From contig WAEK01000013.1 in assembly GCA_011634665.1 (NCBI GenBank), forward strand, positions 542,501-606,500: a stretch of DNA of 64,000 bases, read 5' to 3'. The stretch comes from Mortierella sp. BCC40632. Its lineage: Eukaryota; Mortierellomycota; Mortierellomycetes; Mortierellales; Mortierellaceae. A program made the translations under genes and the position numbers. Shown in pieces: positions 12,801 through 24,791 of the stretch. Every line of letters begins with the position of its first letter. The stretch's first letter is position 1. The notes under the pieces are model-generated. The model saw only the letters and a program-made list of their open reading frames with translations, had not been told where the DNA came from and did not search any database.

Positions 12801-13070
12801 TGCTAATGAGGAGACGGAGGTGTGCAGAGTAGAGATAGTAGCTGTGGTTGCAGAGGTCAATGATGTAGGAACAGAGTCGCTGGACTCTTGGCGGTCAAGA
12901 GAGCGGCGACGAGAGAGAGGGCGCTGGTGCTCAGGTTGAGGAGGCGATGAGGCACCGTTGCTGTCTTTGAAAAGAGGGTCGTAACTCTCCCAGGAGGGAG
13001 TGGAAGCACTTGAGAGATGTAAGAGCTTCATGTTGGGGCCGCTATGCCGTTGTGCTGAGGTAAGGTCCAT
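9806..13070 (-). CDS. Long Ser-rich disordered protein, function unknown
   Basis: Two long minus-strand frames join through a 58-nt GT-AG intron (11452-11395) with matching phase, giving 1068 residues. Exon 1 is 13070-11453 and exon 2 is 11394-9806. The protein is rich in Ser, Thr, Pro and basic residues and looks mostly disordered. Features are a run of ten Gln (12631-12661), a KHKSQIQPSNQPPSQ-type low-complexity stretch, basic patches around SRRSGRRSRRQRWW and SWLKNIGRKLSSRTKSAL that could bind membrane or nucleic acid, and an acidic stretch near 10850. I recognise no catalytic domain. I chose the ATG at 13070; the frame is open to 13217, but the added residues are Pro-rich and look like translated C-rich leader. 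A signalling or cytoskeletal scaffold is possible; nothing shows it. Confidence 0.75.
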
Positions 13071-14180
13071 GTCTCGATGGATGGAACGGGGGATGAGGCA
13101 GATGGGGATGAAATCGTGAGAATGGAGGGGTGAGGAAAGGGGAGGAGGAGGGAGGGAAGGGGCAGAGGGAGGGAAGGGTGGTGGAGGCGACGAGTAGTAG
13201 AAGTGACGAGGTGACAAGAAGGAGCGACAAGCGGCGGCATGAAAGAAAGGGAAGAAAGGGAAGAAAGAGGCGGGAGGAGAGTGCTTTTAAAGCTCTGAAG
13301 GATGATCGGATAGAGCAATGTGGCTGCCACTGCAACTACGCCTCGAGGCCATTCGATCAGGTCTCTGGTCTGTCCAGGGGTTCTGGGTAGGAAGGGGCGG
13401 GAGAAGTATCGACTAGGGGTAAGCTGTCCTTTCGCCTACTGGCGCAGATCTCAAATACGATAATGGCACACGTTGTTGTAGTACTCATTTAGTGTGCACC
13501 AATGTGCGTGCCGTTAGCCAAGTGCACCACTTTCTTTGCTAGATTGCTTTTCTCTTCCCTCTCTCTCTCTCTCCCTCCCAGACAAGCCCTTTGTCCGAAA
13601 CAATCAATTGTCTGTCTGTCTGTCTGCCTTTCCCTATCTTCTCCCACTCCCGTAACCCCCTGGAGTGTTCCATGTGTTGCATGTACCCGTCTCATCCATC
13701 CATGTTGATCCAGGTCGAATGCAACACGGGGTTAAGAGAGGACCTCCCTCTCTCTCTTTCCCACCTGGCGCTCGCTCTCATCTTCTGGCGTCTCATTTGC
13801 AGGACAATCATTCCCCATCCCTTCTCATTCTCTCTCTCCCTCTCTCTGCCATTCCGCACCCCTTCCCTACTGCGACAAGGGCGCTTGTTCAGTTCACAAG
13901 TACCATGGGCCTTAAACTTTAAATTAGTCTGCTTAATTATCGACAGGGACTCTTCTCCGCCTCTCTCTCTCTCTCTTCCCCTTTCCTCTCCTCTTCTCTT
14001 GTCAACACATTCATAGACCGCTAGTGGTACATCCAAAGCCCCTGCTGCCGAAATCAACCACCAAGTAGGTCTGGCGTGGGTACTCTATTGCTCCAATAAC
14101 AAAAACTTGGCTTGACTGGCTAGTGTCGATTGCAATTTACTTCCCCAACTTTGTCGGGGCTGGCCCGGGAGTCCTGGATG
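13071..14180. other. Low-complexity upstream region, no gene
   Basis: The first 250 bases are G/A-rich (C/T-rich on the gene strand) and probably include the leader and promoter of the disordered-protein gene. From about 13560 to 14000 several CT runs alternate with unique sequence. Open frames here come from the CT bias. Confidence 0.5.
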
Positions 14181-14555
14181 AAGGGCTCTCTGTCAGGTTC
14201 TGGTTCACAAGAAGGCTGTTCTATTCTGCCAAATGCGCCTCGAACGCAGTATGTCTGGTAGAGCTCCTAACTAATGATCTCACCTGACAGGAGCCTGCTT
14301 TTGAGCATGGATGATGCAAGTATTGCGGGAGCACCCTGCCGCCTCCAGTCCGGCTGCATAGTTTTCACAGCCGTCGCTGAGCTCTTGTGTCATTACATGG
14401 CTCTTCTCTGTCCATCCTTTGCTTGTAAAAATGGGAGCGGTTCTATTAACTAACCAACAAGGGGAGGGGACAAAAAAGGGCGACCCCTGATTCTGGGGTA
14501 ACTCTTTCAGCCACTGAACAATATGACTCGAATGGTCTTAACCCTTTTTTCTTTT
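14181..14555. repeat. Segmental repeat A, copy 1
   Basis: About 375 bp that recurs at 19924-20296 with roughly a dozen visible differences. On the minus strand it carries an exon-like frame between an AG (ahead of about 14450) and a GTGAG donor near 14286, with the segment CSRNTCIIHAQKQAPV. The family is not recognised, and this copy may descend from an ancient gene or transposon exon. Confidence 0.8.
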
Positions 14556-15084
14556 AATGAAGGCAAAAACCACTCTGACCAAAGTGGTCAAGATTGCATA
14601 GTGAGCTCCTTGACGATGCCAACACAATTGTACATGAACCAATTGGAGATGGTGTACTCCCTCTCATGCTAGGGCAATCTCTACGCAGTGGCCAAACAAT
14701 CTTAATGCTCAGAGGATGGCGCGAATGCTGTTTAAAAGAATTGATTTGCCTCCTCAGCTTGGGTTTTCTCTTTTAATGGTCTAGACACTAACTAGGTTAG
14801 TGAGGGGGTCAGAGGTAGTCTTGGTCGTCATGTTGTTGTGTCAGGTCTGAACAAAAAAGGCTGAGCATAGACTAAACAGGAAGAGCTTTGATGTCGGATC
14901 TAACTCCTAGAGTACCTAAAAAATAGAGAGAGGAGACCCCTATCGAATGTGCTTGCCTAGAAAAGACTTTGCCTGCTCTCCCTCCTCCCGCCCAAATGCG
15001 ATGGTTGCAGCCCCTACCAGTTCCATTTCTCCTAATTCGTACCACATCAATAAAAAGAAATATTCAGGACGGCTGCCCCTGTTC
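14556..15084. other. Unique spacer, no gene seen
   Basis: Nothing beyond short chance frames is visible between repeat A copy 1 and repeat B/C copy 1. Confidence 0.4.
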
Positions 15085-16415
15085 TCCATGCTGGCGTGAT
15101 TCATCCTATTTAGACAGGTCAAGCAGGATCTGTATAGCTATTGTGGAGAATATGCAACTTCTCTGACCCAAATATATTTCTCCTGATACAAATACCTTTA
15201 CTGGAGATACGTGGTTCGACTCTATGACAGGAAACACCAGCTCAGTATGGATCTTGAGTAGCCATGATGGCCTTTGGAAGACTCCCACCATTGTAAAGCA
15301 AGCGTTTTTGTTTTTGTTATTTTTCTTACTCCAGTTGTCTTAACAAAGGTATATTCTTCTTCTCGGAACCAGGTTTCTTGCACCATACGATGTAATCTTG
15401 CATGCTGGATCGACACTTTACGTGGGAGTGACTACCTTGATTTCGTTTGAGATGCGAAGATTTCATTTATTCGCCCCTCCCCCCCTCTTTTAAGCGACCT
15501 ATGTTCCGATGCACGACCAATATTGTCCTATACCATCCGGCGCCGTACTGTGTTAATACTAGTGTATAATCATCTAGGTCCATGGTGGAGAGAAGAGTAT
15601 CTTGTGTCTAGTCTTTATGAAATTTGTTTTTTACTCTCACCTATAGGATAGTGTACTGGCTCCGTCTTTGCCATGTGGGATTATATAAAGACACAGGTAT
15701 CGAGTATCAGCCAACACCCACCTGTATTCAGTGACATGTGAACGAACACTCGATTGGTTTCAAGATACTTCATTTACAAAGAGTGAATGATATGAAGCCA
15801 AAACCATATCTGTCAAGAACCCTTCAAGCAGTAAGAAGCACGACCAATGCTGGCAAGTGAGAGTAATGGTACTCTTTGTAGTGTACAGTCTCTTTAATAG
15901 TTGTAGGAGTAGAGAACATTCGTCTGAACCAACGACGAGAAATGAGATCTTCAATTTATGAGAGGACTAAGGCAGTGGCCATTCCGCTTTGGTTTAGTCA
16001 AAGTCTGATTGCTTGGTTTCTGTCGTCGCCATTGGACGAGCCTGCTGATAAAACTTTTAGTGCTCGTTCATGATCATTCATCAGCTTCCAATAGTCTTTC
16101 CACGGAATAGTACGTGATAGACTTTACTCTTTCGCTTCCTTTCATGCTCTGTCCTAGGGTTTGAGGGAAATGCTCAATCAGCCCAGTATGACAAGGGAAA
16201 CGGTGAGAAAGGGAAGAGACTATGGCCCTAATATTTACGGGGATTGTGTGAGCCATCATCAAGGCTGCACCACTCACATTGAACCATTGAGAACGAAGAC
16301 ACCTCCAGGACTATCATGGAATCAACGTTGCCAAGACGGAGGGACAATATTCCAAAGAGCGAAGATTATGCAAGGGCTCTAAGCGAGTTGATTTCTAAGT
16401 GATGCAACATGGCTC
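15085..16415. repeat. Segmental repeat B+C, copy 1
   Basis: The first ~400 bp (B) recurs at 26230-26640 and the rest (C, from about 15330) at 20315-21410. Within C, about 590 bp (15374-15963) reads as identical to 20347-20936, whereas the following 450 bp is clearly diverged. An identical 64-codon minus-strand frame sits in the conserved core but has no supporting features. A TTATATAAAG TATA-like box lies near 15683. Confidence 0.85.
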
Positions 16416-17423
16416 ATCCTTAGAGTCCATTCCATCCATTTCTGTTTATCGCATGCTTGATCTCGACAACAAGTTTATGTTTACCAGGGCCTTCGATAGG
16501 GAGAAGTATCTTAATATACGGTCCATGCGTAAATATCGGCTTCAGATTGTAGCTTTTTTTTTTTTTTTTTTTTTTTCAAGGCATAGTTGGTTCTTCAAGC
16601 TAAAGTCAGATAGAACGGAGACCGCTCTGGTAGGACCATACGACGCGGTGTTACATCCATACTCTTCCTTAGTCTCCCTCATGCAGGCTTTCCTTTTTCC
16701 CAGCAGCCTCCAGTAGCTCGCGTCATCAAGCAGAGTGAAAAGTTTAGTAGGCTGATACTACACCGCATTTCCACAAAGGGTTTCATTGCTCCTTAATATC
16801 AGTAGCCTTGTGCACGGCTGACTTCAATCATCTCCTTTTCAACGATTTCTCGTGTCGTTTAAAAGGAGATAGTGGAGGAGGGAGGATCGATCTCCCATAC
16901 TGAAAAGAAACAAAAGCTGATTCAGACGAGCTATTGTGAAAACAGGAGAACTCTACCAACAGATAGGGGTGAGGAATAAGGAGAGGGATTGGCAAAGGAG
17001 ATATAATCGAGCTCTCAAATCGAGAAAAGTACAAAAGATGTGCTTCCTCCGACTAGTTTTTACATGTGTTAAAGAGAGAGAGAGAGAGAGAGAGAGGGTT
17101 TGCGTCCCACTACCCCTCGGCACCTTCCATCTCTTTCAATGTCCCATCTCTAAACATTTTCTTGTTCTTTAGAACAGCAGAAGGCTCGACTTGCCTCATT
17201 TCTTTTGTCATTATGCCTTCTGACCTGATCCTAACTAACAATAATCCACTATCTCTTTCACAAAGAGGGAGTGGGTGTGGGAAGTGTCAATGTATAGGAA
17301 AGGATAAACTGTATTTACATTTCTCGACGGTCCTAATCAGATCTACGGAAAACTGCAGTTGCCTGCTTGACTTGATGAGGACTGAGAACCGCAAGACGAG
17401 AAAAAAGATACTGTTTCTTCTCT

Positions 17424-17953
17424 TTACCACATCTTCCTGAAGCGTTTCATGAAGTTGGAGGGGATGAGTGTGAACCACTGGCGCGAAGCATTAGTGACCT
17501 GCTCCTCCAAGGTGATTGGGTTACCCTGACCTTGGGTTGCAAAGACCAGACGGGATCCATCGGGCTGAATTTGAGCGATTCTCAGACCCCAGCCTTCCTT
17601 CTTATAAAGGTTCAATCCCGAAGCGGCGTTGTAATCGGGAACAATGGCAACGATATCTCCTTGAACTTGAAGATAACCTTGGATGGGACTTTCGATACGG
17701 AATCGGTACTCGACATTCTCGTAGATGCAGTTCGTGGGGTAGGGTGGGTTGCATGGCGCATCAGAAGAGACAATGCACATCTCCAGATGCTCGAAGTTCT
17801 TGTTTCCATTAACGCCTCCGACGAGGAGGTCGTCATCCAAGTAACGAGAGACAAGGGTGTTCAAGTTGGTGCTCTGGAGGAGGAAGGACTGGTACTCCAA
17901 GATGGAAGTCTCAGGAATGCACTGGTTGGGTTCGTTGTCTAGAGTTTAGGACC

Positions 17954-17985
<32 letters not shown>

Positions 17986-18167
17986 GTGTGAATCAATGCT
18001 ATATTGACAAGTTATGTCGAAGAAGGGAACAAAAGACCTGTATCTATCTTGACTAAGAGAATCTTGAACTACTTACAGAAGTGGCTGTTGCGCATCGACA
18101 TCTGCGAGCATGGAACAGCAGAGACAGCCGTGGCAATCAAAGCGAGCGAGAGCGAGATCTTGACCAT
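17424..18167 (-). CDS. Secreted 201-residue protein, copy 1
   Basis: Two exons (18167-18077 and 17938-17424) join in phase to give 201 residues. The N-terminus MVKISLSLALIATAVSA is a typical signal peptide, so the protein should enter the secretory pathway. The mature part has few Cys (for example PCSQM, QCIPE, MCIVSSDAPC and NCIYE) and a beta-rich middle (YRFRIESPIQGYLQVQG). The end contains SRQWFTLIP, which resembles the Gln-x-Trp of beta-trefoil lectins, though only weakly. Function is unknown; a small secreted effector or lectin-like protein is possible. The intron ends in a (CT)n tract on the coding strand, which may serve as the polypyrimidine tract. A TATAAAA box lies about 100 bp upstream. 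It is nearly identical to copy 2. Confidence 0.88.
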
Positions 18168-18267
18168 GTTGGAAAGATGTGGGGTGTGTGAAGGAGAGAG
18201 AGGAGAGGAGTTGTGGAGAGTGGTTCTGAAGGATGAGAGGAAATCGAGGGGTGGGATGACAAGCTGC

Positions 18268-18274
18268 TTTTATA
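18268..18274 (-). promoter_or_regulatory. TATA box of secreted-protein gene copy 1
   Basis: TATAAAA read on the minus strand, in GTGTATAAAAGCAGC, about 100 bp before the ATG. It is conserved in copy 2. This supports the assigned start and argues against coding use of the longer overlapping frame. Confidence 0.7.
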
Positions 18275-19572
18275 CACAATGGTAATGGCTTTCTAGGCCG
18301 ATAGTTCTTGAATCCTAGAATTCCTATGGGGTGATAGGAAAAGCGACACTCCCCCTCCCCATTACACATGCTGGAAGCAAGGCCCATGGATTCGTGGTCA
18401 AAAGAAATATTTCCCACACCAGATCCACATTTCTCTGGGGAATAGCAAGTTGAATGGTCGGTTTGACCCAGGGGGAAAGTACAACAAGACTCGCGAGAAA
18501 ATTTCTCCTCAAAGATGTAGTCCTTCATGGAGTCAGATCTGCTTATCCTATAGAGGACAGAGGAGGAGTGAGCGTGGGTATTGATTATGCGCATTACGCA
18601 GGTACGCAACTGGGATGTTCTCCGACTCAAGGACACTTGTCGCAGATGTGGCAAAAGCCTTTCGCTAAGAATTATGATGGTGTCAGCCACGTCAGGCATT
18701 GGTTGGTGCTCAAAAGGGTGATGTGGTAGTGCACGGGCCTAGCAGAAGCATAATATGTGGTTTTTTTTGCATAGGATCGCTTCTGACGCCACATCCTCAC
18801 AGCTTACCTCATGTCAGGCCATACCGCATCGGGAGAGGGAAGGGAGAAAGACATATCACTAGGAAATATACGTATTCAGCAGTGTCTTCTAGGTCCGATC
18901 GTGGATCGAAAAGAAGGGTTGCTCGGGAAGTAGGTTGAGCTGGCTCGTTTATGGCAGCTCATCTTGACGTACAGTGCAATCGGAACACCATGTGTCACCA
19001 TTCACTGAAGTGCTTTCTAATTGGTCCATTCTTCTTCGGCATTTCTCCATCTTTCTGATGAATGAGTTATGCATCTGTCAGGAATCTTTAATCTTTTTCA
19101 GGACTGAGCATGTATTCCATATCAGACGATCTGTCTTCTAAGCATTACTCTTGGGGTTTCTTGGGTGAGAGATTGTTTCTCCAAGTGCGCGACGCTTTCT
19201 CTGAGAGAAGGGGTATTGAACTCATATCAAGTCGCGCACCGAAGGTCCTCATGGATTAGTATTCTGCGCGAGCCACACCATGATGTTCGAGCGTTGAATT
19301 CTCGTCATCAAGACGAGCGTTGGCTTGAATAGCTTCTTTTTACGCAATTGTCTCCTTTTTGGATCTGGCCTGCTTGCTCCCCTCGATCCTGACATTGCGC
19401 GTGAATATTTGTGTCGCAAGTCTAGTCGCTTGGCCTCTGAATTCTGCTTGCTGTTGCACCCCCTGTTGCCGCAGTCTTCGACCCTGTCACATCTCACCTT
19501 CTCATGCCTTCAGATTTCGACTGGTCATTTGCAGGCACACCAGATGTATGTGTTGTGTCTCGCATTGCTGTA

Positions 19573-19923
19573 GTGGCCATCTGCTTCCAGGAAAGCGATA
19601 TGCTAACTCTCTATACACTCTCCTCAAGTTAAACTGCATACTGAGTCCAAGAATACTGAGTTCTCGTACAATTCTCATGTCAGTTGAGGATCAGTCCAAG
19701 AGGTCTATTCGCTCCAACGGTATCAACCGAAGCGCTGAATGGCATTGCTAGGTCGTGCAGGCACCACTAAAGGGTTACGCTGTACATTTGAGCAAGCGAG
19801 TTGCAACTGGGCCTTCACGATAAAACTGCTGTTCGAGTCTTAGATCTTGGATAGTAGATATTGATACTTTCTCAGATCGGAAATAGTGGTGAATGGGGGA
19901 TTATTTGGAGGCCGGCTGAACAG
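19573..19923. other. Spacer between repeats, no gene seen
   Basis: Nothing beyond short chance frames. Confidence 0.4.
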
Positions 19924-20296
19924 AAAGGGCTCTCTGTCAGGTTCTGGTTCACAAGAAGGCTGTTCTATTCTGCCAAATGCGCCTCGAACGCATTATGTCT
20001 GGTAGAGCTCCTAACTATTGATCTCACCTGACAGGAGCCTGCTTTTGAGCATGAATGATGCAAGTATTGCGGGAGCACCCTGCCGCCTCCAGTCCGGCTG
20101 CACAGTTTTCACAGCAGTCGTTGAGCTCTTGTGTCATTACATGGCTCTTCTCTGTCCATCCTTTGCTTGCAAAGATGCGAGCGGTTCTATTAACTAGCCA
20201 ACAAGGGGAGGGGGACAAAAAAGGGCGGCCCCTGATTCTGGGGTAACTCTCTCAGTCACTGAACAATATGACTCGAATGGTCCTCATCCTTTTTTT
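19924..20296. repeat. Segmental repeat A, copy 2
   Basis: Second copy of the 14181-14555 repeat, directly joined to repeat C here. Repeat B, which precedes C in copy 1, is missing at this junction. The exon-like minus-strand frame is open here as well. Confidence 0.8.
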
Positions 20297-20314
20297 TCTT
20301 ACCGCAGGCGTTTT

Positions 20315-21410
20315 AACAAAGGCATATTCTTCTACTCAGAACCAGGTTTCTTGCACCATACGATGTAATCTTGCATGCTGGATCGACACTTTACGTGGGA
20401 GTGACTACCTTGATTTCGTTTGAGATGCGAAGATTTCATTTATTCGCCCCTCCCCCCCTCTTTTAAGCGACCTATGTTCCGATGCACGACCAATATTGTC
20501 CTATACCATCCGGCGCCGTACTGTGTTAATACTAGTGTATAATCATCTAGGTCCATGGTGGAGAGAAGAGTATCTTGTGTCTAGTCTTTATGAAATTTGT
20601 TTTTTACTCTCACCTATAGGATAGTGTACTGGCTCCGTCTTTGCCATGTGGGATTATATAAAGACACAGGTATCGAGTATCAGCCAACACCCACCTGTAT
20701 TCAGTGACATGTGAACGAACACTCGATTGGTTTCAAGATACTTCATTTACAAAGAGTGAATGATATGAAGCCAAAACCATATCTGTCAAGAACCCTTCAA
20801 GCAGTAAGAAGCACGACCAATGCTGGCAAGTGAGAGTAATGGTACTCTTTGTAGTGTACAGTCTCTTTAATAGTTGTAGGAGTAGAGAACATTCGTCTGA
20901 ACCAACGACGAGAAATGAGATCTTCAATTTATGAGAGGACCAAGGTAGTGGCCATTCCGATTTGGTTTGGTCAAAGTTGGAGAGCTCGGTTCCTGTCGTA
21001 GAAAGAGGAACCTACTGATAAAATTTCGGGTGATGTGGGGTGTGTGTGTGTGTGTGTGTGTGTTCATGCATGATCTTTCGCCGACCTCCAATAGTCCTCT
21101 CACGGATTAGTACGTGATAGACATTACTCTTTCGCTTCCTTTCACTCTCACTACTATGGTTTGAGGAAAGGCCCAATCAGCCCAGTTTGAAAAGGGTACC
21201 AGCACGTGAGAAGAGTGATAAGGAGACGATGGTCCTAATATATAAAGGGATTGGGCGAGCCATCATCGAGGTTGCAGTATTCAAACCAGACCATTGGTGA
21301 TGAAGACATATCGAGGACCCTCACGGGATCGAGCAAAGACAGAGGAACAATATGTCAAAGAGTGAAGAATACACAAGGGCTCTTAGTGAGTTGACTTGTA
21401 AGTGATGCAA
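20315..21410. repeat. Segmental repeat C, copy 2
   Basis: Corresponds to about 15330-16415. The core 20347-20936 reads as identical to copy 1 and then diverges abruptly. A (GT)n microsatellite at 21040-21063 is specific to this copy. Confidence 0.85.
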
Positions 21411-22812
21411 CCTGGTTCAAATTTACTCATGTTGAGTCTCATTTGTCGCCTCAGTTACTCGGCTCTCTCACTGCACGTGTAGATTTGCATCTTACAATCA
21501 AAAGGGCAAGCTCGGTTTGTTAAGAAACCCTACAAGTATGAAAATCAGGAAGCATGCTAGCCATCTTCAGATAGGAAATGTAAGGTGTCCTGGCGATTGC
21601 GAGATCGACAACTTGAACAAAAAATGTTAACTTTCCAGATTTTCTCATTGTCGACGAATAAGCAGAACCTGAATAAGATCGAAATACGGCAGGAATGCGG
21701 GAGGCATCTCGATGTTTCTTGTCATCGATCCATGCGAGTAGCCACTAAGTCCGATGCTGCTTGACAATCAAGTTTGGAATGAGCTATAGAAGAGATAGGC
21801 TTATTCTTTCTTTCTTGAACGACAATCCTAGGAGATATTAGAAAAGGGCCGTCGGGAACTACAAAGTAATCTCAGCGAAACGGTGGCCTAACGGCAGCGT
21901 AGAAATTTGGAAGTAGAGAACGCCCCTTTGGCCAAGGGGCTTCGAAACGGCAAGTAGATTGAGGAAGCTCCAGTTCCCTCCGCATAATTCAACATGCCTC
22001 ACATTCCTCTCAAGATAAAAGCTAGAGAATCGCTGATAGACCTGAAGGCACCCGCCCTTCAACAGACAGGGTGGCAGAGCTCGCTATACTCCACTTATAG
22101 GGTTTACTTTACCTACTTTTAATATTTTGATTTCATTTTCTGTCCTTTGATGTGTAGGCTACTCTTCGAGGTATAATACGGCGCTATTACTCGACTTGAT
22201 AACAAGTGACCAAGCCTCACTCTGATTTGTATTCTGATTACAGCCGAAGAGAAACGCTTGGTGGGAGCTCTTAGGAAACCCGCAAACGCAGACATCAACG
22301 CACCAAGCACCTCACTCTATCCCTACTGGGCCATACAGATGTAGCATCGTATTTCCTAGAGGGATTCTTATCTTTGGTCAGTACGATTCAGCGTTTTTTT
22401 TTTTATTTTTATCAAATCTACAAGGTCGTGCTCTCCATTTGTTAAGTCGTACAATGTGCGAAATCCGGTTTAATAAGATTGTCAGTATCTGAGTAGTATT
22501 GTCAGTGAAAAGGAATTTCTAGTAAGGCCAAGTACCCAGATCTTTACTAAGAATCTTCGCCAAGATCCATAAATCTTAAATTCTAGCGCCTTGGGCCTAG
22601 CCTTATCTAGGCCGAGCTTTGGGCATTCTATTACACCAAACACGCCAGGCCGGGCTAAATCAACTTAGAGCATTACCTCAAATGTGATTGTCAATTTTCA
22701 CTCACTACCATTGGATGGTAAGACAGGTAAGAGGCGGGACCGAGGAAAGGGTCTGCGCTTTTAATACCTCTAAGATTTCGATACAGAAGGGGAGACATCT
22801 ACCTCAAAAGGG
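21411..22812. other. Unique spacer, no gene seen
   Basis: Two short minus-strand frames (around 21859-22062 and 22119-22310) lack start context, splice partners or recognisable motifs. I see nothing else I can support. Confidence 0.4.
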
Positions 22813-22959
22813 TATTCTCCATTTCATCTGTTTTTGTTTTTTCCACTCTTATTTTCGTGGATTATGCATGGTCCGTTGCATGGGGTTACTGCGAAGGGAG
22901 CTGTTAATCCTCAAATAAGCAGCGCAAACGGAAGTCAAAAACAGGTGAGAAGGACAATA
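22813..22959. mobile_element. TA-target MITE, copy 2
   Basis: Full-length copy between TA dinucleotides, very similar to the inner copy at 62352-62498. Same orientation as the other copies. It lies in the spacer between repeats C2 and D2. Confidence 0.87.
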
Positions 22960-23940
22960 AGTAGTTCGGTCTCTTCGCCAACTTATGTATCAGCGAGTCT
23001 GAACAGAGATGATACTAAGAAAGCTTGCTTCAAGTTAATCACACACCACTTAAGAGGAAAACAAAAAAAAATTCAATGAGTCGATTGAGCAATAGAATAA
23101 GATATGGAGCCTCATTCACTAGGATATCTATTCCTTTCTTCTTTTCTTATTTAACTAAAAATGTTTGGAGTCGCAAACTTCCAATTGAATCAAGAAGGCG
23201 CAAGTAGCTCTAAATGCATTCCGGACTCAATAGTCCGTATGTGTTTTAAATCGCATTTCCACAAAAGCATTGACTTGCGCTCCGAACTCCTCTTCTCTTC
23301 CATTGCTATTTACTATCAGTAGCCATGCGCACAGCTGGCTTCAAATATCTCCTTTTTAAATATTTCAAGTGCCGTTTAAAAGAAGATAGTGAAAGGAGAA
23401 TCGAATTCTCATGCTGGAAAGAGACAAAAGCAGACTCGGGAGAGTGTTAATGAAAATAGGAGAACTCTACCAACAGATAGGGGTGAGGAATAAGGAGAGG
23501 GATTGGCAAAGGAGATATAATCGAGCTCTCAAATCGAGAAAAGTACAAAAGATGTGCTTCCTCCGACTAGTTTTTACATGTGTTAAAGAGAGAGAGAGAG
23601 AGAGAGAGAGGGTTTGCGTCCCACTACCCCTCGGCACCTTCCATCTCTTTCAATGTCCCATCTCTACTAAACATCTTCTTGTTCTTTAGAACAGCAGAAG
23701 GCTCGACTTGCCTCATTTCTTTTGTCATTATGCCTTCTGACCTGATCCTAACTAGCAATAATCCACCATCTCTTTCACAAAGAGGGAGTGGGTGAGGGAA
23801 GTGTCAATGTATAGGAAAGGATAAACTGTATTTACATTTCTCGACGGTCCTAATCAGATCTACGGAAAACTACAGTTGCCTGCTTGACTTGATGAGGACT
23901 GAGAACCGCAAGACGAGAAAAAGGATACTGTCTCTTCTCT

Positions 23941-24470
23941 TTACCACATCTTCCTGAAGCGTTTCATGAAGTTGGGGGGGATGAGTGTGAACCACTGGCG
24001 CGAAGCATTAGTGACCTGCTCCTCCAAGGTGATTGGGTTACCCTGACCTTGGGTTGCAAAGACCAGACGGGATCCATCGGGCTGAATTTGAGCGATTCTC
24101 AGACCCCAGCCTTCCTTCTTATAAAGGTTCAATCCCGAAGCGGCGTTGTAATCGGGAACAATAGCAATGACATCTCCTTGAACCTGAAGATAACCTTGGA
24201 TGGGACTTTCGATACGGAATCGGTACTCGACATTCTCGTAGATGCAGTTCGTGGGGTAGGGTGGGTTGCATGGCGCATCAGAAGAGACAATGCACATCTC
24301 CAGATGCTCGAAGTTCTTGTTTCCATTAACGCCTCCGACGAGGAGGTCGTCATCCAAGTAACGAGAGACAAGGGTGTTCAAGTTGGAGCTCTGGAGGAGG
24401 AAGGACTGGTACTCCAAGATGGAAGTCTCAGGAATGCACTGGTTGGGTTCGTTGTCTAGAGTTTAGGACC

Positions 24471-24502
<32 letters not shown>

Positions 24503-24684
24503 GTGTGAATCAATGCTATATAGACAAGTAATGTCGAAGAAGGGAACAAAAGACCTGTATCTATCTTGACTAAGAGAATCTTGAACTACTTACAGAAGTG
24601 GCTGTTGCGCATCGACATCTGCGAGCATGGAACAGCAGAGACAGCCGTGGCAACCAAAGCGAGTGAGAGCGAGATCTTGACCAT
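23941..24684 (-). CDS. Secreted 201-residue protein, copy 2
   Basis: Same exon lengths and splice sites as copy 1 (exons 24684-24594 and 24455-23941), full-length and uninterrupted. I see only a handful of amino-acid changes: Ile to Val in the signal peptide, Thr to Ser in QSTNLN, IV to VI in the GDIVAIV segment, and Ser to Pro near the C-terminus. Both copies therefore look functional and recently duplicated. The promoter with its TATA box is retained. Function is unknown, as for copy 1. Confidence 0.88.
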
Positions 24685-24784
24685 GTTGGAAAGATGTGGG
24701 GTGTGTGAAGGAGAGAGAGGAGAGGAGTTGTGGAGAGTGGTTCTGAAGGATGAGAGGAAATCGAGGGGTGGGATGACAAGCTGC

Positions 24785-24791
24785 TTTTATA
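24785..24791 (-). promoter_or_regulatory. TATA box of secreted-protein gene copy 2
   Basis: TATAAAA on the minus strand at the same distance from the ATG as in copy 1. Confidence 0.7.

Larger units (their letters stand above)
16762..19572. repeat. Segmental repeat D, copy 1 (with secreted-protein gene)
   Basis: A ~2.8-kb block repeated at 23255-26220. Identity is high from about 16950 to 19240 and lower at both ends. It carries the first secreted-protein gene, its TATA box and a (GA)n tract at 17072-17095. It lacks a 135-bp segment present in the second copy. Confidence 0.9.

Noticed and set aside
13071..13335. N-terminal extension of the disordered protein and overlapping Pro-rich frames
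   Set aside because: The sequence is C/T-rich on the gene strand and gives Pro/Ser-rich translations in every frame; the ATG at 13070 is a simpler start.
15760..15954. 64-codon minus-strand frame identical at 20733-20927
   Set aside because: The whole surrounding 590 bp is identical at the DNA level, so the identity says nothing about coding; no start context, partner exon or motif.
18073..18699. 208-codon minus-strand frame upstream of the first secreted-protein gene, Cys-containing and conserved in the second copy
   Set aside because: It overlaps the promoter TATA box and signal-peptide exon in another frame. Its conservation follows from the recent segmental duplication.
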